NCBI GenBank assembly: GCA_036872755.1
Contig: JAVHNS010000007.1
Coordinates: 496,001 to 560,000, forward strand
DNA length: 64,000 bases
Source of the DNA: Orbilia blumenaviensis
Taxonomy: Eukaryota > Ascomycota > Orbiliomycetes > Orbiliales > Orbiliaceae
Reading direction: 5' to 3'
This document shows positions 1-13,900 of this stretch, piece by piece. The position numbers were made by a program, and so were the translations under genes. The notes under the pieces are model-generated. The model was not told the origin of the DNA. It saw only the letters and a list, made by a program, of their open reading frames with translations, and ran no database searches. The first letter of the stretch is position 1; every line of letters begins with the position of its first letter.

Positions 1-402
1 TCCCGTTTCCAGCAGGTCCTACACCAGAAGGTACATAGTACTTCTTTGATCTCCCTTCTCCTTTCCAAGAAAACTTAACCCTCCGTCGACCCTATCTCGT
101 GATCTTCACGAGCTAGTTCGCTAGCCTTGCTCATTTCGCGTTCACATATCTGGGAATTGAAGCTAGCTCCAGCTGGATTCAGGGAATTGTGGGGAAAGCT
201 TCCAATGGACCCCATCGAACAGTCATACTCATCGGCAAAAGAAAGAAGAAAAAAGGTTCACCGCACTGGCCAGTTTTTTTTAATTTATTTACTATTGTTG
301 CAGGATTCCCAGAAGGCCAAGGACGGCACATCACGAGGCTTGGTGGGTCCGGTGGCGATCGATCGAAAGGCTAAAAAGGCGAGAGAGAGGGTTTCGCATT
401 GA
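1..402 (+). CDS. 3' end of an unidentified protein-coding gene (partial)
   Basis: Two exons of a gene entering from the left edge: ..1-30 and 304-402, separated by a 273-nt intron (donor GTACAT at 31, acceptor TTGTTGCAG ending at 303). Both exons read through in one frame: the first ends SRFQQVLHQK and the second continues DSQKAKDGTSRG, then GPVAIDRKAKKARERVSH and a TGA stop at 400-402. The tail is basic and Lys/Arg rich, as in many nucleolar or ribosome-associated proteins, but I do not recognise the family. The open frame at 127-303 is intron read-through. An alternative frame across the same junction also stays open (ending GGDRSKG and a stop near 374), so the frame choice is an inference. 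Confidence 0.45.
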
Positions 403-2347
403 TAGTGCACATATTACATCTTGACTTACATACATGGTAGATACAAAAGGGAGCCAAGAAACGTTGGGCAGTTAACGTATACCCCTCTGACGTTTGCATC
501 CGAATCCTGCTATTAAGCCCGACCAACCTAAGCTCGGCATTTTAGCTTGAATTTCGATGATTGGCCTTTTTTCCTTTTGAATTGTTACGTTTCGCCATTC
601 GAAGTGGCGACTTCTTCCGTTCTGTGCATATATGTGTGTGTGTAAGATGTATTCATGATACATGGGTGGCTCCGAGAGGGCAGGCGCAGGTAGATGCCTA
701 GTATCTTTCTCTGCTTTTGAGTTCTCCAGGTCAGATTTCGCTCCGTGGAGCGTAAAAAAAGCTTGTCGATGTCGAAAGACCTGCATGAAACTATTTTGGC
801 CCATGATAAGCCCTTGGTGTTTTACCCAGCAAGCCTATATCTCGGGGCCACCCAACTGCATCCAACCTTGGAAACCCCATTATCACAAAAAAAAAAACCT
901 AGACATGTGTACCCAAGCACGAGATAACCAGCTGAGAAACATGTCGATCCAAACAACTGCGCCTCCACCAATGTGCGATTGGTGTATTCCGACGGTATCC
1001 TCGCAGTCCGCGGCATTCGCACTTTCGCGGCGCGAATTCGAAACAATTAGACTATACCTAACAATTAGACTATACCTAACAACCAGCATCGTCATCGGTC
1101 CTCACAGCGCCAGCCTGCTACCATGAACAGCTGTGTCCACCGTAAGGTTTAAGTTCTGGGCCACCTATACCACACGCATGGGATACGGATACAGACCCAA
1201 CCGGACTACCTCCCATAATCCGGAAGGCTGTGATGAAACATTTACCTTCTTTTTGACTTCCACCCCAAGTCGCAATTAAGTTGCAATAACAACAGTTACC
1301 AAGACGTCGGGAACAACATGCAACATACAGAGCGATATAATACACAAACCAAACCCAAGACATTGCTAATTTTCCTACGTCTGGCTAGCCAGCTCGATCG
1401 ATATCGCAAACAGCTTGATCTCATCCAACTTTAACGAGCTACGTAACCATTGATTGTAACTACCTAGGTAGTTCATTGTATCGTGATCTACTACGGTTGT
1501 TAAACATCAGACGAGAATTATAATTATACAGGGCAATCAAATCCAGCTGCGCTGTCATATATGCATCACACATACACGGTCCTTTGTTCCCAGGTAATTC
1601 ACATGAAATCAATATCCGGATTTCCTTCCAAAACCAAGAACCCCCAAGCCAGCACCGCCAGTACGTCCACGTATATACACAAGGGGCATTAACTGGAACA
1701 TCCCCATAATCTCATTTCCCAAAAGGCTGTTATAGCTAGACACAGCCTCATTCACATATAAACCTGAAAAAACCCTCAAGCCATTAATTCATGTCCGCCT
1801 GGATTCGAGGCTATACAAGCACAAAGAAGAACCTTAAATCAAGGAAAACCCTTCTATCCTCGCTTCGCTTAAGCACATGCCCCTCCCGTCTCCAGAAACG
1901 AGTATATTATGTTTAAAAATGTTCCATACCTTTTTTTTTGCATGCATCTGCAGATCATCTTCTTGGGGAAGGGTGTTATTTCAGGGACCAGCGTGACGAA
2001 CGAGAAAATGCCGCATTGGCATTTAAAGTTTAGATCTTGCGACGATATAGAAAACTGGTATCACTTATGAGATATTTTTCTCTTGGTATGATTTGTCCAT
2101 GGAAGATAGTGTGTGATTATGAATGCAGGCGTGGATTGTATACATGTGATGGCATGAGGGATAAGCTAGCAGTAAGGCACCGTGTCAAAACGAGCTCTCT
2201 AGGGCCCAAGCAGTGGCTGTAGATAGTCCCTCCCTCTACCTTCGTTATTACACTTAAAAGTGGGATGACCCCCCGCAAGCAGGGATATTCGACAAGATTG
2301 GGCTTGTAACAATAAACTTTATTAGATTGTCTGTCCTGAAAGACTTT
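403..2347. other. Intergenic stretch, no gene seen
   Basis: About 1.9 kb between two gene ends. It holds only short, frame-inconsistent ORFs, a few homopolymer runs and one 18-bp tandem duplication. I see no conserved peptide, RNA gene or element. Confidence 0.6.
1043..1078. repeat. 18-bp tandem duplication
   Basis: The unit ACAATTAGACTATACCTA occurs twice head to tail with no mismatch (1043-1060 and 1061-1078) in otherwise unique intergenic DNA. Confidence 0.85.
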
Positions 2348-2869
2348 CTAACCCGCTGACGTCTGTAGCACCGACTCCCTCAACTTCCGCTTGAAATCCT
2401 CTAAGGCTCCTTTCTCTTCCCTCTCCATCTCCTGATCGAACAGCTCCCTCTGAAGCTTCGAAGCTCGCGTGATCGATACGTGGCTCCGAGTCTGTCCGTC
2501 AGGCTGGCCGGCCAACCCTCGAAGTTTCGACCGAAGTCTGCCTTGCCTTGCGAGCTCTAGCATCTGCTTGGTATCAGACTCAGGGTCTTTAGCCCTAAAC
2601 TCTGTTTTAGACTCGTCAGGCATCTCTTTTGCTGCTTCCTCAGCCTCTGCATTCCTTGCAAGGGCCCGTAGGGTAGCATCCAGCTCGACATGGACGGTGC
2701 CCAGGTCCGACTTTGCGGTGAAGAGAGAATTACTCTCCATCAAAGGGTCGTGTGACGACGCAAAGTTATTGAGAAGAGGGGTCGTAAATGTCGATGCTGG
2801 GGGGACAAGGAGGGGTAGGACCGCCTCCTGCACATCCCTCAGCTGCACCGAAAAGGAAGGTGTCGTCAT
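2348..2869 (-). CDS. Small helical protein of unknown function
   Basis: A single open frame of 173 codons from the ATG at 2869 to the TAG at 2348-2350. The frame is open upstream to 2995, but that part encodes a lysine-rich run from a CTTT microsatellite and a hydrophobic stretch typical of leader DNA, so I chose MTTPSFSVQL as the start. The protein looks mostly alpha-helical. The N-terminal half has regularly spaced hydrophobics (around VQEAVLPLLVPP and LDATLRALARNAEAEE); the C-terminal third is charged and likely coiled coil (ELFDQEMEREEKGALEDFKRKLRE). No catalytic motif, signal peptide or membrane segment is visible. Size and composition would suit a small subunit of a kinetochore, Mediator or trafficking complex, but I cannot assign one. 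An upstream exon (3231 to about 3020) joined by a GTGTGT donor is an alternative N-terminus. Confidence 0.55.
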   Translation of the reverse strand: MTTPSFSVQLRDVQEAVLPLLVPPASTFTTPLLNNFASSHDPLMESNSLFTAKSDLGTVHVELDATLRALARNAEAEEAAKEMPDESKTEFRAKDPESDTKQMLELARQGRLRSKLRGLAGQPDGQTRSHVSITRASKLQRELFDQEMEREEKGALEDFKRKLRESVLQTSAG

Positions 2870-4300
2870 CTTCCGATCTGTTCCATCATTCACTATTAGC
2901 TCGTACATCCAAGCGAAAAAGTCAAGCAGAAATAGTAATGGTGATAATGAATGTTCTTTCTTTCTTTCTTTCTTTTTCAAAATAGAATCAGACAAGCCGG
3001 TTTACTCCTCGCTCATACACTCCGATCGTACACACCCAACTCCGACGTTCCTCGACGACCGACGAACCGGTTGAGCTTCTGATACAAAGCCCTACGTTTT
3101 GCTCTGACTATGGTTCCCTTTAACACTTCAGTCAAACCCCCCAGAATCATAAAGTCCAACTCAGAACTCGCGAGTCTCTCGAGTCCGAATCCGAGCACCC
3201 ATTCCCATGTTATCCGTCCTCCCATAGCCACAGTGAGAGAATACTGCGATGGTCAGGTAGGGAGCTTGGTAGGCACTGGTGAGGGACATCTGGCTGGCTG
3301 ATGAGGTTAATGGAGCGAGAGTGTAGGGTGGAGAGAGCATTCGTCGAATGGATTGACTAAGGTGTCATCATGATAGATATGATGTAGTGTAGGTGATATT
3401 GAAGGGTTTGGTAATTGGGGCTAACCTTATAACCAAGATGATTATGGTGAAGACACTGTTTTGAAAAACTTTTCTGAGTGTTAGTCAATTGTGCAACTAA
3501 ATTTGATGTATGTATCAAGATAGTGAATGCAAAATGAAATTGTGGTAAGATCAGAGATTTTGTATCGTTTGGTATATCGTTTGGCTTCAGCTTATGGTTC
3601 AGAAGCAGAACTGTTTAAAGATGTAGTTCTCATCATAGAAAATGAAAGGCAATCCAGGAAAATAATGTGTATACATTTCAAATAACAAATGTAGAGCATG
3701 AAGATCGCGTACATACCAAAGTATACAGTGACTTCCGTCAAGTATCATTCAATCAAGCATCTCGTGATGAGATTCTTCCGAAGAATCTGAAGAATCTGAT
3801 CATGCAGCGGCTATGTAGGCATCGCTGCTAGTGAAGACGAACCTGTTATTTGATTCCGTTAGCAAAGTCTCGTCATAAGCTAAACAGCATTATAAAGGAC
3901 AGGAATCAATGTATGTCGAATAGATTACAATCAGATGGTAGTGCATGTATTGGTTCAATGGCTCACAGAATGCGATGAGAGTCGCTCGCCAGAACGTGAT
4001 ATGTGAAAATTTTCCTCATATGATAACAAACATATACGAATCAAGAAGTGATTGAGAGGCATTCATACCTATTCGCGAGAGGACCGGAATCGTTTTCACG
4101 GTCTGCGAGAGAAGTTGATCTTTTGGTGGTTGATGAAGGTTGATGGTGAAGGAAGAGAAAGAGAGAAGGATTTTTTTTTTTCACTGGCGAAAACCACAAA
4201 AAAGTACAACCACACACAACGCGCATACCCTGCAACCTCCAAGCACCTGCTTCAACGCTATCTCGACTTCCGTCAATATCATCGTTGACCTTCATTCACA
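2870..4300. other. Divergent intergenic region upstream of MTR3
   Basis: About 1.4 kb separating the minus-strand small protein from the plus-strand exosome gene. It holds a CTTT microsatellite (about 2954-2978) and AT-rich DNA. A 72-codon minus-strand ORF (3013-3231) could be a first exon of the gene to its left but has no independent support. Promoters of both genes must lie here; no specific site is recognisable. Confidence 0.5.
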
Positions 4301-5379
4301 ATGGCAGCCAAAGCCCCGGACAGGCGGCGGAATAACCCGCCCTCGCATGGAACTACACCACCCGTTTTTCTTTCTTCAGCGTCATCGGGCGCTGTAAAAC
4401 CGAAACAGTCGTCCAGACCACCAAATGAAATCCGCAAGATTTGTATGCACGCCTGTTCCGCGCCTTAACCTGGCCTAGCAAATTTGAGATACTGACCCAA
4501 TATCTTCATATAGTTCTGCGGACTGGCCTCATATCTTCGGTCACAGGCTCATCTTTTCTCGAAATCGCACCTCTAAAACTCTCTATTTCCGTCCTAGGAC
4601 CCCGCCCACTACCCCGGACTTCATCCACTCCATTCGCAGCGCAGGCGATCCTCACCACCGAAGTGAAATTTGCACCTTTCGCATCTACAGTTCGCCGGGG
4701 GTACGTCCGCGATTCTTCAGAACGAGACCTTGGAAGTAGACTATACCAGGCCCTTGTGGGAGCAATACGGCGAGAATTGTATCCTAAAAGCAGAATCGAA
4801 GTTGTTGTCACAATATTAGACTCTGAAGACGAAGGAGATGATGTTAATACAGTATATATGGAAGAGGGGAAGACAACAGTCGAGACGAAGTTCTGGGACG
4901 CAGGCAGGTCCGAGAGGGCACTGGGAGTTGTGCTAGCTGGGTGCATAACTGCTGCATCAGCAGCTTTAGCGGACGCAGGAATAGAAATGTTCGATTTGGT
5001 CAGTGGGGGGGTTGCGACTTCATTTGTAGATGAGGTTGGCTTGAAGGGTAAAGGTGTGGGGGACGCCGTTAGCAATAAGCTATACGTGCGAGACCCCGCT
5101 ATTGCACCGCCTGAGGGGAAAGTCCCATTGGCAACCTGCGTCTTGGGATATATGGCTGCGAGAGACGAGATTAGCGAACTTTGGATATCGGGGAAAGTGG
5201 GGACGAAGAACGGGACAGCGGAAATGGATGAGCTGGTAGATGAGGCTATCGCCGCTGCGAGGTCTGCGAGAGGGGTACTGAACGAAGCAGCTAAAGAAAG
5301 AGTACAATTCATCGTCGACAAGACGGGAACAACAGAACCACTAAAGGAAGAAAGTACGGATGTTCAGATGACTGGCTAG
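4301..5379 (+). CDS. MTR3: Exosome core subunit MTR3 (RNase PH-like)
   Basis: RNase PH-fold ring subunit of the RNA exosome, which processes and degrades RNA 3' ends in nucleus and cytoplasm. Two exons, 4301-4442 and 4514-5379, give 335 aa. The intron has donor GTATGC, branch ACTGAC and acceptor CATATAG. The junction restores the family signature RKIFLRTGLISSVTGS followed by FLEIAPLKLSISVLGPRP, the usual start of eukaryotic RNase PH-like subunits. Later blocks RSERALGVVLAGCITAASAALADAG and FDLVSGG fit the same fold. As in other eukaryotic ring subunits the protein is expected to be structural rather than catalytic (family knowledge). The first about 45 residues are a low-complexity Pro/Ser/Arg leader. 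The start has a good context (CACAATGGC). MTR3 fits better than RRP41, RRP42, RRP43, RRP45 or RRP46, but paralogue assignment is by eye. Confidence 0.85.
4443..4513 (+). other. MTR3 intron
   Basis: A 71-nt spliceosomal intron near the 5' end, phase 1. Without splicing the first exon runs into a stop at the GCCTTAACC site, so the gene's long ORF alone lacks its true N-terminus. Confidence 0.8.
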
Positions 5380-5589
5380 TGGAAGAACAGACCATCTATG
5401 TAGCGAATGTAATTTATACTTGTATTCTGATAGATTTGACATGATACCCGCAATATAACGCCATTCTAATGCTAATGTCCAAACATATACCCTCCCAAAA
5501 TCCATTACCTGTGATATATTGCCCTAAAAGTGAGGGTAGTAAACTCCGTTGTGTCCAGTTCATGAGAAGAGTACCCGACATGCTGCCGT

Positions 5590-6730
5590 CTATTCGTCTT
5601 CCGGGGCATCCTCGTCGCCGACTAATTCTCTGACTTTTTCCACAACTTCCATTAAAGCCTTGCACGCAGGGGAATCTGGGTAAGCATCGAAAAAACTCTC
5701 TCCATAATCACAAGCCATCCCGATCCGTGGGTCCAACGGAACCCTTCCTAGAAACTCGACTCCAACTTCCTTTGCCAGCGCCTCACCTCCTCCTGTTGTA
5801 GCCCTAAATATCTGACTCTCACCCTTGCAATTTGGGCACACAAATCCCGACATATTCTCAACAATTCCCAATACCCTGATTCCCGCCTTCCTACAGAAGT
5901 CGATTTCCTTTCGGACATCCAACAACGCCACCTCCTGCGGGGTAGTCACCACAACTGCCCCACTAACACCCGATTCCCGCATGTAGGTATTAACGCTTAA
6001 GTGTTCATCACTTGTCCCTGGCGGCGTATCAACGACTAACCAATCCAACTCCCCCCATTCCACATCCTTCAAAAATCTTTTGATCATCCCATTTTTCTTT
6101 GCTCCTCGCCAAATAATCGCATCGTCAGGATTCGGCAGCATGAATTGTATGCTCATCAAGCATAAATTATCGGCAACATAAACAGGACTCCACCCAGAAC
6201 TACTAACATGGATGCTTTCGTTCTCAGCTCCCAGCATCTTAGGTATCGAAGGACCACAGATGTCGATGTCCATTATTCCTACTTGGGTCTCTTGAGATAT
6301 GGATGCGAAAGCGTGGGAGAGCATTGTCGAGAATGTTGATTTGCCTACACCGCCTTTGCCGCTGAGGACGAGGAGTTTGTGGCGGATGGAGGACAGGCGG
6401 GAGGTTATGACTGGGAGGTCGGGATCGGGACCTTTCGGAGCGGAAGCACATATTGCTTGATTAGGGCAGCCGGCACAGGCGTCCTTGAAGTACAATTAAT
6501 ATAAAGCCGTAAAAATTGGGGCTTGCGATGCTTGGGAATATGGCACGTACTGATTTGCCTGCATTCTGCGATTCCGGACCGGGACAGTGTTCTGCGGGCA
6601 AACCGTCAGTAATGACTTTTCAAAATATAAAATACCAAATATCCTCACCAGGCTCTGGTGCGACAAGCTCTGGTGCAACTTTCGGCGGATCTTTGAGCGA
6701 AAGCTCTGGTGGGGGCTCAAACGTGACCAT
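5590..6730 (-). CDS. NBP35: Cytosolic Fe-S cluster scaffold NTPase Nbp35/NUBP1
   Basis: P-loop NTPase scaffold that, with Cfd1, assembles 4Fe-4S clusters for cytosolic and nuclear proteins. Three exons on the minus strand: 6649-6730, 6551-6591 and 5590-6483, 338 aa. The splice joins restore the N-terminal cluster motif C-X13-C-X2-C-X5-C at Cys31, Cys45, Cys48 and Cys54, which no single ORF contains. The deviant Walker [10 protein letters not shown] follows at about residue 83. The switch region [10 protein letters not shown] and the C-terminal CPNC pair, which binds the bridging cluster in this family, are present. Both introns are short (57 and 67 nt; GTGAGG and GTACGT donors). The gene converges on MTR3 (210 bp between stops) and is tandem to CEF1. 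The N-terminal cysteine motif separates it from Cfd1/NUBP2. Confidence 0.95.
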
Positions 6731-6950
6731 TTTGAAGATGATGTCTAATGAGAAAGTGGGATGTTCGAAAGAGAGGCGAGGCAGCGCCCGTTTTGAGTTG
6801 CAGCCTGACAAATCCAAATTCCAGGCGCAACTGTTCGTCGGCCTTCTCCATTTTTTCAGACTACAATTTACTAAATTTAATAATACACCCGCCCCAAAGC
6901 CATAAATGCTATACATACAACCCCTCGGCCTTTTCGATAAGGTAGTTTAC

Positions 6951-9603
<2,653 letters not shown>

Positions 9604-10954
9604 CTTGATTGCTTAAGGGCCGGGTATTATATTAATATTATAATAAAAATGGCGGTACCGACGACAAAGAGCGTAAAGCAGCGATAGTATAGGATCTAGC
9701 CGACGTGTGGTAGCGACGTTGGCGAGATAGCGGATGGCTCAGCGACGCGATGGGGGGGATTCGAAGGATGGGATTCGAAGATTTCGTGACGAGTCAGGTT
9801 GGAAGTGGATGTGCAGCAGCGGCGTTGCTTTTTTCCTGACTGACGACCAGGCAACACAGCACAGCTGACCCCCCAACTTCAGGCTCGATATCCTATTTGC
9901 CCCGCCAGAACAGCTGTTAACAACGGCGGCAGCCAATCACAGAATCATTCGAGGCCTCTACGGGATCTAGAATGCCTGAAAGCAAAGCATCATCGCGGCT
10001 GCAGCTAACCGTGCCGTCTTGGCCGTTCGAGTTTCCAGCAGCTTTGTTGGCGCCGTTGTCGAGGCACAAACAATGAAAGGGCTTTCGAAGGTGATTGTAA
10101 CAATCATATCTTGCATTACCGCCGGCGCCTACTTCCTTTTCTTTCCTTCTTTTCGAATTTTAAATTTTCTTTCCGTCAAATCCTACTATACTCGAATCCG
10201 AATCCGAATCCCGGAATCTTGCTATCCGAAATCTCTGATTTTATGTGTTTTTTATGATTTTGCTTTCCCGCTTTGACTCTTTCTTTTGAGATCTTTCTCC
10301 CCGAATTATAAGGGTTCTTGTTTATAATATAACAAGGCAACCTTGGAAACTGCATTGCATATTGCGTCTGCATTTGCTTTAGCTAGTGAGAAACGAGGTA
10401 CTCAACTAGCTTAGGCTTAGTGTAGCTAAAACCTTCTTGTTCTTGCTTGCTTGCTTGCTACTTGTCAGACCCCAGGCAGTAAATAAGGATAGCAAGCAAA
10501 GAGAGAAAAAAACCACTTCCTGCATATCTAAGAAGTAATTACTTAGGGATTTGAGTGCTTACAAAACACCAGGCTTCGTTCATACAGAACCCTGTCAATC
10601 CCCAGCGACCCCGTCAAGGCCGTGCAAACTCAGTGCGGTTATGGGACCATTGGGGAATTTTGCGGGACCGAGCGTGCAGGGAAACACAGCATCATTGTTA
10701 TAGGCACTTTTTTATTCTTCCCATATCTTCCAGTGTCTGCTTTTTTTTTTTTTTTCTCATTCTATAATTTTCCCTCCTAGAACCCTTCTTCGTTCTATAC
10801 TTTTCTATCAATCATCATTGTTTTCGGCTTCATCGTTCATATATTCTTTACTATTCTTCTAGGGTCTTTTCCCTTCTTCTTCAACTTTTCATGCAGCATT
10901 CCCGCCTGGTTTACGAGACATAAAAAAAAACATAACATCCAGCATATAGACACA
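9604..10954. promoter_or_regulatory. Divergent intergenic region between CEF1 and DCL1
   Basis: About 1.35 kb containing both promoters. It shows pyrimidine-rich stretches just upstream of DCL1 (around 10700-10950), a CGAATC triplet repeat (about 10193-10210) and a CTTG repeat (about 10440-10460). No coding potential and no recognisable transcription-factor site stands out. Confidence 0.5.
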
Positions 10955-13900
10955 ATGGGGCCTACACAGGCGACATTACTCCAATCTGAACCGGCCGATG
11001 TCATGATGCCAGATGCTCCTTCGGAACCTGTCATTCCCTCCCATTTACTGGAAGAAATTATAAAAAGGCAGGCTCGCGAATATGTGGGTAGACTCCCTAC
11101 GAGTAATGGCCTGTTACCGGACGAAATAGACGAATCTAGTTCTGAGGAGGCACGCACAGCGCCTGAAGTCGAGAATCTTAGAAATAAGAACGACGGCTCT
11201 GATGACGAAGGCCATGAGCGTGACATCGACTCTGACTCCGACGAAGACCCTGATGATGCTGTCATCGTCACTCATACAAGACGTGCTGCAAAGGCTCAGC
11301 AAAAGGCCACTTTTGAAAAATGGTAGGTTCTTCTTTTAGTTTTATTTTTATTTCTTTTGTTATTATCCTTTCTATTTTAGTCTTTTTATTTTAGTTGGTT
11401 ATTGTTATGATCAGTGTTATTCTGTTCTTTACTAAGGCCGGGACGGGATCAGGTTCACAAAAAAGGCTCACGACATCGAGACAAATCCAAAGAATTTGTC
11501 TGAGGGATCCAAGGATAATGAACTGGTTTCCATCAAGGAATTACTTTCCAACACCGCGAAGACAATTATCACAGATCCGCGGGAGTACCAGATAGAACTA
11601 TTCGAGAGAGCCAAGACGACCAATACCATCGCCGTCCTGGATACAGGTTCCGGTAAAACTCTGATCGCTACTCTTCTTATCCGTTGGATGCTCGACCAGG
11701 AGCTCGAGGAGCGAGCCAGAGGAAAACCGCCCAAAATCTGCGTCTTCCTTGTGGGTACACCAATCCCCATATCGACAAGTCTCTTTGCTAACGATTGTCA
11801 TTAGGTCAACTCCGTCACTTTAGTTTTCCAACAAGCCGCGGTTCTGGAATGCAATCTAGATGCCCAGGTTGGGAAGTATTGCGGCGACATGGGCACGGAC
11901 CTGTGGACTAAAGCACAATGGGATATCAGACTGAAAACCGACAGGATTATTGTTGCAACGGCGGATATTCTTTGGAACTGCTTGACGCATTCCTTCATTC
12001 GCATGAGTGACATCTGTCTTTTAATCTTCGATGAGTGCCACCACACAAAGAAACAGCATGCGTATGCAAGGTATTTGATCAATAAGTCCTGTTAAAATCA
12101 CGAGTCACTCTTTCTAACGGTGTCTTAGGATTATGAGAGATTTTTATGAGATGGAGACCAAGGAAAATAGGCCTCGCATATTTGGAATGACAGCTTCGCC
12201 AGTAGACGCTCGTGTTGATCCCGTTAAGGCCGCGCAGTAAGTAAACGGATTCTGTCTTGCCAATAGTTAACACAACAGGTCTAACAATTAGTAAATAGCC
12301 AACTAGAGCGTCTCATGCATAGCCGTATCTGTACTACAAGCGACCCAGCTTACATGAGGAAGTTTTTGCCGAAGCCTGAAGAAATGACCCTTGAATACCA
12401 GGCCGAGCCCAACCCAAAAATCACAACGCTCAACTCTAAGTTGGCGCCGTATCGAAACACCAAATGTCTCTCCAGTATCTTCGGCTTTGTTGATAACGTC
12501 GCAAGCCGCGACCTGGGTCCTTGGTGCTCTGACTATATATGGCAAGTCACACTGACTGAGCTAGAATCAGCCCGGAAAGAACGTAGGGTGGGAACAAACT
12601 CTTCTACCAGCCAACGAGAGGGTTCTGCCTTCAACCTAGAGGACGTCGACAGAGAAATCCAATTGATCAAAGAGGCCAGGGCCGTCGTAGAAGCGCACGA
12701 GTTCAAAGAGCCGAGTCCGGGATTAGAGTCTTTTAGTCCAAAACTTTATATCCTGCTTCGCTTCTTAGTTCACGCCTTCGACCAGCATCCCGAATATAAA
12801 TGCATCATCTTTGTTACCCGTCGGCATACTGCACAATGTATCCAGGCTATTTTCTCGAAAATCTTTAAACACTATGGCAGGGACCAACGTATTAGACTAG
12901 GAATCTTAGTCGGGAGCAGTGGCCAACATGGAACGGATAGCATGACATTTAGAGGGCAGACGCTTGCTCTGCATCGTTTCAAAAAGGGCATCACTAACTG
13001 TCTTATCGCAACTGCGGTGGCAGAAGAGGGGCTAGACGTTCCTGACTGCAACTTGGTGATCAGGTTCGATCTCTATGACACTATGATCAAATATGTCCAA
13101 TCTCGCGGCAGAGCTCGTCACGCTACCTCAACCTATATCCATATGGTCGAAGCGAATAACTGGACGCATAAGCAGATGGTCCAAGACGGCCAGGAGGCTG
13201 AAAAAATCATGAAAGAGTTCTGTAGGAAGCTACCAGAGGATAGACTATTGGACAAAGAGGCACCCGTCGATGTTTTTGTGTCCGATCTTATTGATGATAT
13301 GGTATACATTGTCCCAGAAACCGGCGCAAAATTAACCTTGAACTCAAGCATGCAAATTCTCAACCAGTTCGTTGATCATCTAGTAAGTACCTACTACAGT
13401 CTGGTACCGAAATAATATGACAATATTCTAATCTGATTATAGGGCTCCGGCGAAGGGATGTCTGGTGAAAACGCGATGTATGTTGTTCAACCCCAGCCCG
13501 GCCATGGCTTCAAATGCGAGGTCAAGATGCCCGAGATATCACCTATCAGATCTGTCGAAGGGGACACCGCCCGATCCAAAGGTGCAGCTAAGCGTGTGGC
13601 GGCGTTTGAAGCCTGCAAGAAGCTCCACAAAGGCAAATACCTAGACGACTATCTCATGCCAATCTATGAAAAGAAGCATCGTCATATCATGGCGAACGCC
13701 AAGCTTTCAGCTGACTCTCACCGAACTAGCTCGTACCCCTCTCAGATTAAGCCGTCGTTCTGGGAGCGCAAGGAACCCCCAGTCCCAACGAAGCTTTGGG
13801 CTACTTGTCTCACACTACGGCACCCGAATCAACTCGAGAAACCCAGTCAAGGAATCTGTTTAGCAACCAGGGAAAAGCCTCCTAAATTCCCTTCCTTTCC

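Noticed and set aside
127..402. 91-codon plus-strand ORF as a complete gene
   Set aside because: Its first 177 nt are intron; the acceptor TTGTTGCAG at 303 and the in-frame exon at 1-30 explain the true coding part.
4506..5321. 271-codon antisense ORF over MTR3
   Set aside because: Shadow of a real exon; its composition mirrors the complementary codons and it has no family features.
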